A stretch of DNA of 64,000 bases from Ostrinia nubilalis (Eukaryota; Arthropoda; Insecta; Lepidoptera; Crambidae). The notes under the pieces are model-generated. The model had not been told where the DNA came from. It did not search any database and saw only the letters and a program-made list of their open reading frames with translations. Below, piece after piece: positions 22,180 to 32,655 of the stretch. The stretch covers positions 3,259,001-3,323,000 of the forward strand of contig NC_087100.1 in assembly GCF_963855985.1 (NCBI RefSeq), read 5' to 3'. Positions within the stretch are counted from its first letter, which is position 1. Every line of letters starts with the position of its first letter. Made by a program: the position numbers and the translations under genes.

Positions 22180-22312
22180 GGCTGAATTGCACCATCAATC
22201 ATCATGTTAAAGTTATATTAAATACATCAAAAATCTGTCAAACTCCATACAGCAAACACCGGTTATCGTTAAAGTCACGGTTAAAGTAAGATGGTGCAGT
22301 GCAACCCAGACT
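22180..22312. mobile_element. GGCTGGGTTGCACC MITE family, copy 2
   Basis: GGCTGAATTGCACCATC, AACACCGGTTATCGTTAAAG and AAGATGGTGCAGTGCAACCC match copies at 11523 and 42183. Confidence 0.65.
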
Positions 22313-22856
22313 AAATTTTTCCAAATTCAAATTCGGTTCAATCCAGTTTTTTTCGATTAATCTGCATATCTCCTGTTATGCACCTAACTTCGCAACTATT
22401 ATCTGGAAATTGAATGTTATTATCTTCACGTTGTCTAGATGCACTGATCTCATGGGTGACACCACTTAAGCACTACACTCGTGACTAATTTGGCTGTAAA
22501 CAAAAACATAAAAAATGCCGGCTCTGAGCGGAGATACGAGTAATCCCATGATACGATCCCTGATCCCTGATACGTTATCAAATTGGCCGGCTTACATATA
22601 TTTGGCGACAATGGTTTGGGCAAACACGCCATTATAACTAGCGCAGTAAAAGGCTGTCTTTTAGGTCCGTATTACAAAACAACACTTGAAAAGTATCAAT
22701 CTCAGTTATAGTTTGTACCCGGTGATTTGCCTAAATATTGAATTATACCAATCAAAACCCCCAATCTTAGTTTGAGAGTTGAGATTGAACAAGATTTGAA
22801 CTTGATTCTGTAATACAGACCTTAGTCTTTGGTCTCAAGTTTTATGAGTCTAATGT

Positions 22857-22966
22857 CCGTTTTCACCATCAATCCCTAACTTTTAAGTGACCCCTATGGT
22901 AACATTTAACAGGAATTTTGTTTTCAAAGCAGTCACTTAAAAATTAGGGATTGATGATGAAAACGG
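22857..22966. mobile_element. MITE, 110 bp
   Basis: CGTTTTCACCATCAATCCCT and AGGGATTGATGATGAAAACG are inverted ends. AAGTGAC / GTCACTT continues the arms. The loop is about 40 bases. Confidence 0.75.
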
Positions 22967-23193
22967 GAATAATACTAGCTTTAATAAAAAACAATGACGC
23001 CATCAAAATTAATATATCAAGATTGGATTTAAGTAGGTACGAGCTAACTCTTTGTACCAAGACTTGAGTTCTGTTTATTGAATCTTTTTGTCGCAAGTGC
23101 ATTTGGATTAGCCTGGATTAGCCTGAGAGGACTCAAATTTTTTCCATCTCTGATTAAAATACTGCCCTCGTGTCATACTGAATCGTTTTTGAG

Positions 23194-24170
23194 AACTGTG
23201 TGCTTACCATGAGTTTACGATAGGTGTGCTCGCTAGCGACTGCGTAAAAAAATGACATTAATTGTATGACATATTGTGCAGCGCCCCTAGCGGCTACTTT
23301 CAAGAAACAAAATCTTCATAGAGATTTTTGACGTACTCGCTAGCGAGCACACCTATAAGTCTATCCAATATAGCTTGATTAGAATGACAGCTGTCATCAA
23401 AAGTAACGACATAACTTTGTAGTAGCGATCAATGAGAGCTAAATATTGGCGGACAAGAAATAATTCACGTCTGACCTACAAACAATATTTTCGACGACAG
23501 TGCTTCCAATAAAAATGATAATTTCGTGTAAATGCAGCGTTAAATTACACCAATAAGTAGTAATTCGAAATCATAAAAATCAAGCTAGAGTATTAACGAC
23601 GTCTCTACAAGGTTATCTCGAGTTACAAAAATGTTAGTGTTGGGACATATCGACAAATGTCATATTAAATTAAAACTATTCTTTTAACATATTTAACAAA
23701 TTTTTTTTCTAACTAATTTTTTAACATATTTAAGTCGAGTTATACGTTTTTCTAAATGTTCACTATTAAAAACCAAAAAACATTTCATTCTTAAATAATC
23801 AAACATCGGAAATCAATCACCGGTAATTTTTTGGGTATTCATAGCACCGTTGCTCTAGAAGAGATGCCCACCGCCCTCTAGCGAGAGGAAAAAACCACTG
23901 AAGAACACTGATGATAATGACTACGACTTAGGTTGTACATCTACTAGGTTTACTGTTTTTAAATTTAAATCATAATTGTCATTTTTATGAATAAAGATAT
24001 ATGAAGAAAAATTGGGTGCATTTTTTCATATCATTTTTTCGAAAACTTATCGATACATCTATGTGAACCGTACGAAACATACCCATCACTAGTCACATTA
24101 GTTTGACAGCCGTCATTCTAATCAAGCTATATTGGATAGACTATAACGTAAACTCATGGTAGGTACACTG
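23194..24170. mobile_element. GCTAGCGAGCACACC MITE, copy 2, split by another element
   Basis: Left half 23194-23357 with intact GTGTGCTTACCATGAGTTTA end and the GCGCCCCTAGCGGC core. Right end 24143-24170 with ACGTAAACTCATGGTAGG. The two parts are separated by a 785-bp element inserted inside the right arm. Confidence 0.8.
23355..24145. mobile_element. Nested inverted-repeat element, 785 bp
   Basis: Ends AGTCTATCCAATATAGC... and ...GCTATATTGGATAGACT are inverted for 39 bases with one mismatch. ATA lies on both sides (23355-23357, 24143-24145), a 3-bp or TA-type duplication. The interior is AT-rich with no coding frame. It interrupts the MITE around it, so it is younger. Confidence 0.8.
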
Positions 24171-24199
24171 TCCGAAATATAATTCTCAGAAAAAACGCT

Positions 24200-24955
24200 A
24201 CGTGATAATTTATCATCTAGAATTTTGTCTACACGCGTTTAAATTTTCTTGTTTTTTATTGAAATGTATTTTCATGTTCAGGAAAATTATTATTTTTTTG
24301 TGGAAATTCCAAATTAAAATGCAAATTTTAACATTTGGCATAAAAATATTATTCGATACGTGTCCTTGCATAGAAATCGGAGGCTGAAGGTCATTATTAT
24401 TTAATCATTTGAACAAAATATGTTTATGTTTATAATGGATAATTTGATATTCAGCTAACAGCTGTTTATGTTTAATCGAAAACTGATTGGATTTTGAAGG
24501 TGAAAATGTTTTTGAGGGGTTGCGTTGCGGTTGTAACTGCTGAAGTATTCATTTTCATCTAATTATTTTGTTAACAGTAAATTTATATTTCAATATTTAT
24601 GAAAGACATAACTACCTATACATACCCAGTTATACACCATTGGGAGTGATTTTGTTGTGAAATATGAAAGTAATATTGGTAATTTGTTATTCATACGGTG
24701 ATTACAGTCATACATGTCATTGCAAGACAGATTGCTGTTTCATAAATTTTTCATATAAATTCGTCGCCCTGTATTTTTATCAAGGGGAATCTTCGTTTTA
24801 CATGAGTTATCGTAAATCGATGATAAATATAGATTCTTTTTGAGGAAAAAACATTTTCAGCAACGAGAGAAAACTTCTAGTGATTTTTTGAAAGGTACAA
24901 TTGTATAACATAAATGTTTTTTGACATTTTAAATTTACAATTTAAGGATTTACAG
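24200..24955. other. Gene-free stretch
   Basis: AT-rich, nothing recognised. Confidence 0.35.
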
Positions 24956-24961
24956 TGGGCG

Positions 24962-25113
24962 TAGTGTGAGTTTAATTGCATTCGACATCGACTGCGTTAA
25001 AAATATGTATGAAAATTTTTGTTCTTGAAAGTTTCCGCTAGGGGCGCTGTATAATCCGTCGTACATTGAATGTCACATTTTTACGTAGTCACTAGTGATG
25101 TAAACTCACACTA
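24962..25113. mobile_element. GCTAGGGGCGCTG MITE, variant termini, copy 3
   Basis: TAGTGTGAGTTTA / TAAACTCACACTA ends differ from copy 1, but the core TTCCGCTAGGGGCGCTGTA and the following GTCGTACATTGAATGTCACA are shared. Confidence 0.65.
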
Positions 25114-25114
25114 A

Positions 25115-26120
25115 TCCCTCAGACAATTAAATGTATATTATAATTATGATTTACTACAATCTTTGTATGTATTAGGTACTTACGCTAAAAATATAGTAAA
25201 AGCCCGCCAAAAACAAATTCGTATCCAAAATTACACACTTTTACAAAGTGTTTTCCAGGAAACCTTTTCTACCTAAGGTTGAACTTAACCAACGATATTA
25301 CACGTTTACTTGCTAATAAAATGGGCTACCTACCTATTATTACATCGTGCATGCATTTCAAATGCAATTCCGATGTTTCCAATCGATTGCACTGCGAATT
25401 TATTACTCTCATCTCGTATCGGTCGCATCCGTAATTCGATTCTACTTTAGGGACATGGCAGTGGCAGACATGCTTAGAGATGTAAATTGACTGAATCTGA
25501 CCGGTCACGATGGTCAAATACCATAAATGACAATTTGTCTCAATATTATTGTACTACCACCGAATAAATTATTTATTTAGGTACCCAATTTACATGCAAT
25601 TTTAAATGAAGGAACGTTATTTTGTATTAAAATAAGAGAGAATAAGACGTCATCAAAGTTGACGTGCGCGGCGATGCGACATTGTCATTCACCTATAATG
25701 CACGTGAACGGGGCACGAGCGGGGTGCGGGGCAATTGCATAGGGAAAGAAAGAGAGCACAATAAATCATCACAAAACACATAATGTTTCAATCTAGAAGC
25801 TGTAGACTCACTGTAAAATATTTAACTGTAATAAATCATTACAAACCACTTTTTATTTCAATTAACATGTTGTAGACTTTTAACAATCACAAAATCTAAG
25901 AAAAAACTTAAAAAAGTACAAAACTATTACTGAAATGAAATTCACCGAAATTGACCGTTTTTGACAGTATGACTTGTTTTTGACCGTTTTTGACCAATTT
26001 GACCGTTTAGTCATTTTCAACACTAGACATGCTGCGTTTAACATCGGGGCGATGTGTCACACCAAGAGAAAAGATGCAGTAAAATCATCAATCAGCAAAT
26101 AAAATCAATAGATCAGAGGG
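25115..26120. other. Gene-free stretch
   Basis: AT-rich apart from a CG-rich patch at 25655-25735. At 25950-26010 GACCGTTTTTGACC-like words repeat. No coding region seen. Confidence 0.35.
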
Positions 26121-26287
26121 CTTAGTGTGAGTTTACATCAATCGTTCTCACTAAGTAGTGAGCGCGTTAAAAAAATAATATGAAAATTTTAGTTCTGGAA
26201 AGATTCCGCTAGGGGCGCTGTTCAATCCGTCATACATTTAATGTAATTTTTTACGCACTCACTAGTTTGATGTAAACTTACACTAAG
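26121..26287. mobile_element. GCTAGGGGCGCTG MITE, variant termini, copy 4
   Basis: CTTAGTGTGAGTTTACATCA and TGATGTAAACTTACACTAAG are near-perfect inverted ends. The core TTCCGCTAGGGGCGCTGTTC matches the other copies. Confidence 0.7.
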
Positions 26288-26365
26288 TACGCCCCCAGAG
26301 TTTGGCATCGGACTACCAGTTTTAGGTTTGAGGATCGCAAGTTTGAGCTCCGCGTCGACTCATCA

Positions 26366-26430
26366 TCATCATTTCAGCCATAGGACGTCCACTGCTGAAC
26401 ATAGGCCTCCATCAATGTTGCTGGAGTAGT
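26366..26430 (-). mobile_element. RTE 3'-end fragment with (ATG)n tail
   Basis: CATCATCATCATTTCAGCCA, GGACGTCCACTGCTGAAC and ATAGGCCTCC mark the extreme 3' end of a second RTE subfamily with an ATG-repeat tail. Confidence 0.75.
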
Positions 26431-26524
26431 ATTTGTGGTGAACACACTCCTGAAACAAGTATAATTTACCTACTACTTAAGCTAGCTTTGAGTATAAATT
26501 ATACCATGATGTAAATCATTAGCG

Positions 26525-26650
26525 TGTGGTTCTGGCTGAATAGAATAAACCACTCCCACGATTTATATCGTTTAAAGTCGATAAAGTGACACCAGACCTC
26601 CCCAAACCGTCTGGCCAGCTTGGGGCGTGCAGACCAAATCGTCCGTTGCA
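26525..26650. repeat. Unclassified dispersed repeat, copy 1
   Basis: CCCCAAACCGTCTGGCCAGC plus TTGGGGCGTG matches 47935-48055. The left parts also align loosely (CTCCC...CGT...GTGAC). Confidence 0.5.
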
Positions 26651-27520
26651 ACATAATAAATAGGGGCGCTCGTGATAACGGGCATTAGTCTTTTATCTTA
26701 GATACCAGCTTTGCAGGCGTTTAGTAGTTAAAAGTAGCAAATCTGCTGTATCTAGGGTAATTTTGTACGCAAATATTAGTCGAGTCAATTTATTCGATTG
26801 TAAAGTTACTGATATAATCGAGTAATCACAACTTTGGTCAGCAGGTATTGTGGAAATGAGACTACCTGTTGATAATAATACTCTGATGGAAATTAGTTTT
26901 ACCAATTGTGGTACCAAACTTTTTGGTTTACTTAATAACAACGAAATGTGTTTGAGAGATGTGTAGTAAAAAAAATGGAACATTAAAGTACCTAATAGAA
27001 AAATAAACTCATTATCTTTGTGACCAATAATAATTCAATGTTATTTCTACGAGTATATCAATTTACTAGCTCATTATCGTGATTCTGTAATGATCCCTGG
27101 TCTCCTAAGGAACTCTAGGTCGATCATAATTCTCCTTCAGGCACCCGTTTAAAGTAAATTCGCCAGTCATCTGATGGCCGATGTGATTGATTGCTAGGAT
27201 GCACTGGGCGTTGAGTAGGGTATCATTATAATTAATTAAGTACAAGGTTTTTTGGGTTCCTTTAAGTACGAGACTCTTGTCCATTGTTCGTCCATCCTTT
27301 ATTATATCTCATCTTAGATACTTGAACCTTAATGGTACATTTAACCTCTTGAACGATAGCTAAATGATTATAATTTATTATGTAGAAATACAGAGACTTA
27401 CAATATAAGTACGTAAGTTTACAAAAGTATTTTTTTAAATAGAATAGGTACTTAAATTTACATGGTATTGAGTTCAATTAAACGAAGTTTCGTACAATGG
27501 TCTTTTCATCGGTTTTCTCG
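26650..27520. other. Gene-free stretch
   Basis: AT-rich, no recognisable gene. The 96-codon frame at 26693-26983 has no supporting feature. Confidence 0.35.
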
Positions 27521-27528
27521 GTTTTTAT

Positions 27529-27806
27529 GTATAGTCGACAGCGTGTGACTTACTTGACATAATTAAGGTTCTATGTCCCCTAGATGGGGTAGAGGGCGTC
27601 CACAACAGTCCTCCATCGCGTTCAGTCTGGAGATTCGCGTTTGATCTCGCTCCAAGTCTTGCCGATTTTCTTCTTCTTGACTGCTAGAGTGCGCCGTCAA
27701 GTTTGCTTATGAGACCATAGTTAAATACGTTTTTGTTGCAAATCCGACCCTATTACAACTACATAAGAAACCTCAATGTTTAGCTTTTTGTGCTGTTGTC
27801 TGTACC
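27529..27806. mobile_element. GTACAG...CTGTAC MITE copy 4 with RTE insertion
   Basis: Left end ATAGTCGACAGCG and right part TTTTTGTTGCAAATCCGACC to GTGCTGTTGTCTGTAC belong to the MITE. Between them (about 27545-27715) is a minus-strand tail of the 43564-type RTE: TATGTCCCCTAGATGGGG, CCACAACAGTCCTCCATCGC, TCGCTCCAAGTCTTGCCG. Confidence 0.65.
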
Positions 27807-28206
27807 TTTTCTTTCTTGATACTGAGGTCTATAAACTAAGGACTGTAATTTCGTGTTCTTTGATATTGAAATCTATCAAGTCACCTTTCTCCCACAAAGG
27901 TATTGTAACAGTAGTTCTATGAAAAAGTAATACTTGCGCTATTTTTTGTAAAAATTAAGGCGATAAACCAATAAGTTGTTAGACCCTCGTTTCATTTATT
28001 GAAGTCTTTCCGTAGAATTAATAAACGGCTTTCAAATCAATCTGTTAAATGGATTAAGGGTCATGGCTATAAAAATATTTCTAAAATAAATTGCGAATTC
28101 CTTGCTGAGATTTACAATAGACTCGTTGGAACATTTTTTAGATTGGGAAAGATCTTAAATGTCGTTACTCAAATTAAAAATCTGTCGGTAGGTATTTCAA
28201 ATATTA

Positions 28207-28378
28207 AGCCTAAGCGATTTTTAGTTGGCCAATAATTGGGTCGGGCTGTTGATCAGTATGGAGATGTATGAAAGTGCGCACATTACACAGATTAGGTAAA
28301 TATCGGCCGATTCTTCATACACATTAGAATCGGGCCCAACTATCGGTCGACTAAAAATCGGTGGTCTGCGCCTAGGCT
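28207..28378. mobile_element. MITE, 172 bp
   Basis: AGCCTAAGCGATTTTTAG with CCAATAATTGGGTC is mirrored by GGCCCAACTATCGG, GACTAAAAATCGG and CGCCTAGGCT. Its left end overlaps the end of a 78-codon frame, which I regard as chance. Confidence 0.65.
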
Positions 28379-28379
28379 A

Positions 28380-28910
28380 AAATAAAATCATATTAAATAA
28401 TATACATAAAAAATTGTGGTTTAAAAATGTGTTTTGAAGATAATCAATATTTTATTTACTGTATAATATTTATAAAAGGAATACATAAAACCAAAGTGCC
28501 TTTTTTTCTCGTCTTCGCGTTTATATCAGAATATTTAATTACTTCCTGGATTTCCTAATCGTTTTTCATGATAAATCGTGGAAAAGGAAATTATTCGGAA
28601 CTCCTTTGATATTCGAAATAATAAATTCCAAATTCCGATAAACTTTTTTCTGATTAAATCATTATCAAAAATGTCCAACTCGTCAGGGCACAGAGGAATT
28701 CCAAGTACCTATTTGAAAACCTTTTACTTTTTGTTACGACTTTTTTTCATTGGCGATTTTTTATGAATTCGTTTATATTGTTGTCACTTTTTATCGTGTT
28801 TTTCAACCGTTCGACAATAAATTAGTGGGTAAAGTCAATCAAATAGGGATAGGGATTGGCAATTTTTTTTAACCAAATATATTTTTTATTACACACTGTT
28901 TAACTAACAT
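28380..28910. other. Gene-free stretch
   Basis: AT-rich, no gene or repeat recognised. Confidence 0.35.
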
Positions 28911-28929
28911 AAAAACTACTTTCGACCAG

Positions 28930-29085
28930 GCCTGGCTCACTCCGCGCGGTACATCCGATAATTACCTACAGCGAAGCGCCCCGCCGGCGGGTATTATATC
29001 AGTCGAGTGTCACGCGCGCGCCCGTCAGGACGCTGGCGTGCGTTGTAGTATGATTATAATTCTATGATCGAAGTATTATTTAAAA
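28930..29085 (+). promoter_or_regulatory. Inr+DPE core promoter and 5'UTR of THAP exon
   Basis: A CG-rich block contains TCAGTC with A at 29001, a full match to the arthropod initiator TCAKTY. GGACG sits at exactly +28 to +32, a full match to the downstream element RGWYV. There is no TATA box at -30, as usual for DPE promoters. The first ATG downstream in good position (29086) opens the THAP exon, giving a predicted 85-base leader. Confidence 0.6.
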
Positions 29086-29187
29086 ATGGACATAAAGAGA
29101 AACAAATATTGTGCGGCGTTCGGGTGTTTAAAATGTAAGAAATCTACCGGATTTATCTTTTTTTTCGCTTCCCAAAGATGCTGAAAG
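29086..29187 (+). pseudogene. THAP-domain protein, first exon with a poly-T frameshift
   Basis: THAP domains are C2CH zinc-dependent DNA-binding modules at the N-terminus of transcription factors and P-element-type transposases. From ATG 29086 the frame reads MDIKRNKYCAAFGCLKCKK, placing the first zinc pair (C-x4-C) where THAP proteins have it. Downstream, SLPKDAER, a typical THAP segment, is in another frame, reached across a run of eight T at 29158-29165 (seven would join them). The exon then ends AAAG|GTATGT, a good splice donor. Later zinc ligands (C-x2-H) and the tryptophan/proline landmarks would be in exon 2, which I did not find. It could be a real gene with a homopolymer sequencing error, or a decayed gene. 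Confidence 0.6.
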
Positions 29188-29189
29188 GT

Positions 29190-29260
29190 ATGTTGGCCAT
29201 GTAGGTAATCAATAATTCTTAGGATAATATAGGAACCTAACCTACCATGACTACTGTTCA
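29190..29260 (+). other. Start of presumed THAP intron
   Basis: Sequence after the GTATGT donor. No acceptor-plus-exon with the second half of a THAP domain is apparent before the RTE fragment at 29270 or further down to about 29900. Confidence 0.3.
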
Positions 29261-29269
29261 GAATTCGTT

Positions 29270-29335
29270 CGTTCGTTTCAGCCAAATGACGTCCACTGCT
29301 GGATAAAGGCCTCTCCCAAGGTTTTCCATAATGAA
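29270..29335 (-). mobile_element. RTE 3'-end fragment
   Basis: TTCGTTCGTTTCAGCC tail, AATGACGTCCACTGCTGG and AAAGGCCTCTCCCAAGG. Same subfamily as 12660-12940. Only about 65 bases remain. Confidence 0.75.
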
Positions 29336-29905
29336 TGCATACTTACCTACATACGTACCTCATTACAAATAAGTAGATTAATTATTTTTTCACTAGACAG
29401 CAACCCTAACAGCGTAAGAAGAGTTCAGAGGCACGCGATAGAAAGAGACAAAACTTGTAGGTGAATAAAATTGTAGGTACGTAGTGCTGTGCGAGCTGAA
29501 TTCCACTGTATCGCGTCGTAGCAAGACTCGCATTTATTTAAATCGTCTTGCGGAGTAATCCTTCTGTACCTGTACTATTACTTATTCTGTGTTTCGACAT
29601 AGCGTAGTTTTGTACTGTGAGGTACATGGCTTTCCTTTTAGGGGTTTGTGATTTAAAAGGAAAACATGATCCTTTTGCGACTACTTCCTTGTCTGTCAAG
29701 ACCCTTTTTCTCTGCAACGCGTAAAGGCTTACTTAATATTCGAAATAACTAAATGCATATGCGTGTTAAGGGTAGCAAGCCCTTGTTTTGTAAGAAACAC
29801 CCAAAGTGGCCAAAAAGTTAACAACATAACCTCTTCCCAATTGTAACAAAGAAATTTTGCGAACTTTTTGTCACAAACTGTACCTACTCGTATAAATTAT
29901 ACAAA

Positions 29906-30096
29906 ACTAGCTTTTGCCCGCGGCTTCATCCGCGTGATATTTATTTAGTCGCAGATCGTCATAAATTATAGCCTATATTTTATTCTGGGTTATAAACAAT
30001 AATACTGTCAAGTTTCATCAACATCCGTTCAGTAGTTTTTGCGTGAAAGAGTAACAAACATCCAGACATCCAAACTTTCGCATTTATAATATTAGT
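29906..30096 (-). mobile_element. Helitron-like element (CTAGT end)
   Basis: ACTAGCTTTTGCCCGCGGCT at the left, AATTATAGCCTATATTTTAT inside, GCATTTATAATATTAGT at the right. Reverse-oriented relative of 32053-32244. Confidence 0.7.
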
Positions 30097-30099
30097 AAG

Positions 30100-31030
30100 G
30101 AAAAAGGATACTTAAGACAGTCTATATGGTAAACAAAAACTACTGAATAAAATACCGCCACACAATGTCACGGACGATGGCGCGACGCAATTATACCCAA
30201 ATCGCCTTTATTGGACTATTTTCCAATATGTCAAGTGGTATTGAATGATTTGTATTCAATTCGAATGGTTGCGTTCGAATTGCGTAGGTTTGAAAATAAA
30301 TCGTTGTTTGACAGAAACATTTTTTTATACGAAACGTGAAAGAGCCACCAATCAAAGGTGACAAAAAAAAACCCAAAGTATAATTTTGATATCTACACAA
30401 ATTAAAATTAATCTTAAGTTCAAAGTACATCGACGATTGTATGTAAGACTCAAAATATGCATCAAAGAGAATGTTTTCTTTACAGATTTCCTAAAATAAA
30501 CTTTTTGTCATGAGTGTATTATCTGATGTTCACGTCTAAAAGAAATAAGGAAAACGAATACAGGGAAGTTTATTTATCGAATGAAATGTACAAGGAAATG
30601 TAAAACGTGAAATACACTTTATTTATCAGTCATTGACAGCTCACTCGCGTATATTAAATTTGCGAAAGGTAACAAGTCTATAATGTAGATAAAGATAAAT
30701 AATAAATCCGAGAAAAGAATAATTTGTTTAATGTATTTATTTATTTCCACAACCGGTCATTATAGAAATAATTGCGAGAGGCCTATGTTCAGCAGTTAAT
30801 GTCCTATGGCTGAAATGAAGATGATGATGGAAATATATTTGAATATAAATCCAAAAATGTAGGCTTCATTTAAAAGTCTATTTCACTAATGGGTTGTGTT
30901 CTTCTGTCATGAATAAATGTCATGAAAATAAGGCCAAACTGTCTGAAACAACTTCTGAACTGTCAGAGCGAAAAGTTTTTGAGTGATACTTATTATAGTT
31001 GACACTGACCTTGCCCTTTAGATAAAGTGT
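30100..31030. other. Gene-free stretch with an RTE tail
   Basis: No coding region. At 30775-30830 a plus-oriented RTE 3' end (GGCCTATGTTCAGCAGTTAA, TGGCTGAAATGAAG, ATGATGATGG) is present. Confidence 0.5.
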
Positions 31031-31034
31031 GATT

Positions 31035-31115
31035 CCGACGTTGTCAGCATATCAGACTTTTACAATTTTGTTGCAAAATCGCTCTTTTTACAGCTCTATA
31101 AGACTTTCTAGTTAG
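31035..31115. mobile_element. GTACAG...CTGTAC MITE family, copy 5 (partial)
   Basis: TCAGCATATCAGACTTTTAC and TTTTGTTGCAAAATCGCTC match. The right end is missing. Confidence 0.45.
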
Positions 31116-31864
31116 CAAAACAGCCACAGTAACTGTTTTGTTTGGCTTTGTTTGTACGATTGTATTTCTAACTAGATTGCCTAGAAAATGTTATGTAATT
31201 TTCCACCATAACCACCAGCTTCTAATCCCTTCGGGGAAGATAGTTGATAACTTGCGAAGTTTTTGCAAACCTATAAAAAAACAACCGAATTGAAAACCTC
31301 CTCCTTTTTGACAGCTTTAGGGTATATCAGAAGAAAATCATTCATTTAAGTTAACTAGGTACTTAACTATAAAAAAAAACTTGTGTGTCCATAAAGTTAA
31401 AAATTATATTGTAATGTATATGTTACTGTAAAAGCTCGAACTACGGTTAATCTTAAGATTTAAGTGTAAGTCTTAGGATTTACCGACATGAGTTGGTAAA
31501 TGTAAGTATTTCTGAAAATACGCCGATTTTTTCGAGCTTTTACCATTCGAATTCAGTATATGCTAGGTTTCACCCTGTCAGCTGGTAAATGTTGGTTTTA
31601 GGAATAAAACAATGAGTAATTCTTAATTACTTACTTTAATCAACTATTAGACAAAACTGGTACATAGTATTATAAAGGTATCATAATTATGATAGTAATA
31701 AGTACAAACTAATACCAACTTATTTAAATTATTTGCAATCATTTCTTGTTCTTGTGTTTTGGTGTTCACATTTTTACTGTTTCCTTTTTTTATTCCTTCT
31801 GACTCATTACCAACGATGTTGTTTTCGTAAAGGTTTACAGAACTTTTAATTAGTAAAAGATTAT

Positions 31865-31935
31865 AACAAAATGATAATACCATGGAGTCCATGGTATTAT
31901 CATTTTTGTTATTTCGTCCATGGCATGGACGAAAT
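31865..31935. repeat. Two adjacent hairpins
   Basis: First: arms 31865-31886 and 31888-31910 around ACCATGGA, 22 bases with one extra T. Second: ATTTCGTCCATG G CATGGACGAAAT at 31911-31935, perfect. Confidence 0.8.
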
Positions 31936-32052
31936 GTGAAGTGGAAAAAATCGGAATTATAATAACCCAGCACTGATAGTAGTAGCGCATACCTGTAAAT
32001 ATCATATCTAGCCTATCTAGGATACTGAAATTTTGTACTGCATGCATCCTAC

Positions 32053-32244
32053 TACTAATATTATAAACGCGAAAGTTTGTGTGGATGTTTGTTACTCTTT
32101 CAAGCAAAAACTACCTACTGAACTGATTTTGATGAAACTTTACAGTATTATTGTTTATAACCCAGAATAACATATAGGCTATAATTTATAGCGATCTGTG
32201 ACAAATTAAATTTCACGCGGGTGAAGCTGCGAGCAAAAGCTAGT
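32053..32244 (+). mobile_element. Helitron-like element (CTAGT end), best copy
   Basis: Starts ACTAATATTATAAACGCG, has TTTATAACCCAGAATAACAT and ends CGCGGGTGAAGCTGCGAGC...AAAGCTAGT, the last part able to pair as the 3' hairpin. Confidence 0.7.
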
Positions 32245-32655
32245 ATTTTATATGACATGATCTTACGTTGCTAAAGAAAAAACAAGGCAGTGACATCATG
32301 GCTTGTTTAATTGTATTAAAATGAAAAGTGATGCCGTGGTCTTTCTTTTTAGTTCTTAAATTGTTCGTACATTTAAACAATACAAAAAGGCTGCTCTCGT
32401 GTAATGCGTAGAGCAGACCGATTGTTACCTGTCAAAAATGCTTGTTTTGTTTTTCAACATTTACCGTGCCATTAATGTAAATCCTAAGATTTACCAACGA
32501 AATGGTGGTAAGAGTTCGAATCGCAAACCTTTTAGGACATTTACCATTAGGAATTGGTAGATCTTAGGTTTTACTGGAATATCTTAGGATTTACTGCAGT
32601 TCGAGCTTTTACAGTAACATATACATTTATGTCAGGATGAAACCAAATCATATCA

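Larger units (their letters stand above)
31413..32627. mobile_element. Inverted-repeat element, ~1.2 kb, with TAGGATTTAC motifs
   Basis: Ends AATGTATATGTTACTGTAAA and TTTACAGTAACATATACATT are inverted, extended by AGCTCGAACT / AGTTCGAGCT. Subterminal motifs of the type CTTAGGATTTAC, in both orientations, recur at both ends (31460-31505 and 32475-32600). The interior carries two adjacent hairpins and a Helitron-like insertion. No transposase frame seen. The superfamily is not determined. Confidence 0.65.

Noticed and set aside
26286..26350. Possible tRNA-like or SINE head (AGTTTGAGCTCCGCG resembling a B box)
   Set aside because: No matching A box or foldable cloverleaf by eye. Degenerate.
31647..31973. 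108-codon minus-strand frame
   Set aside because: It runs through the two hairpins and the interior of an inverted-repeat element. Not coding.
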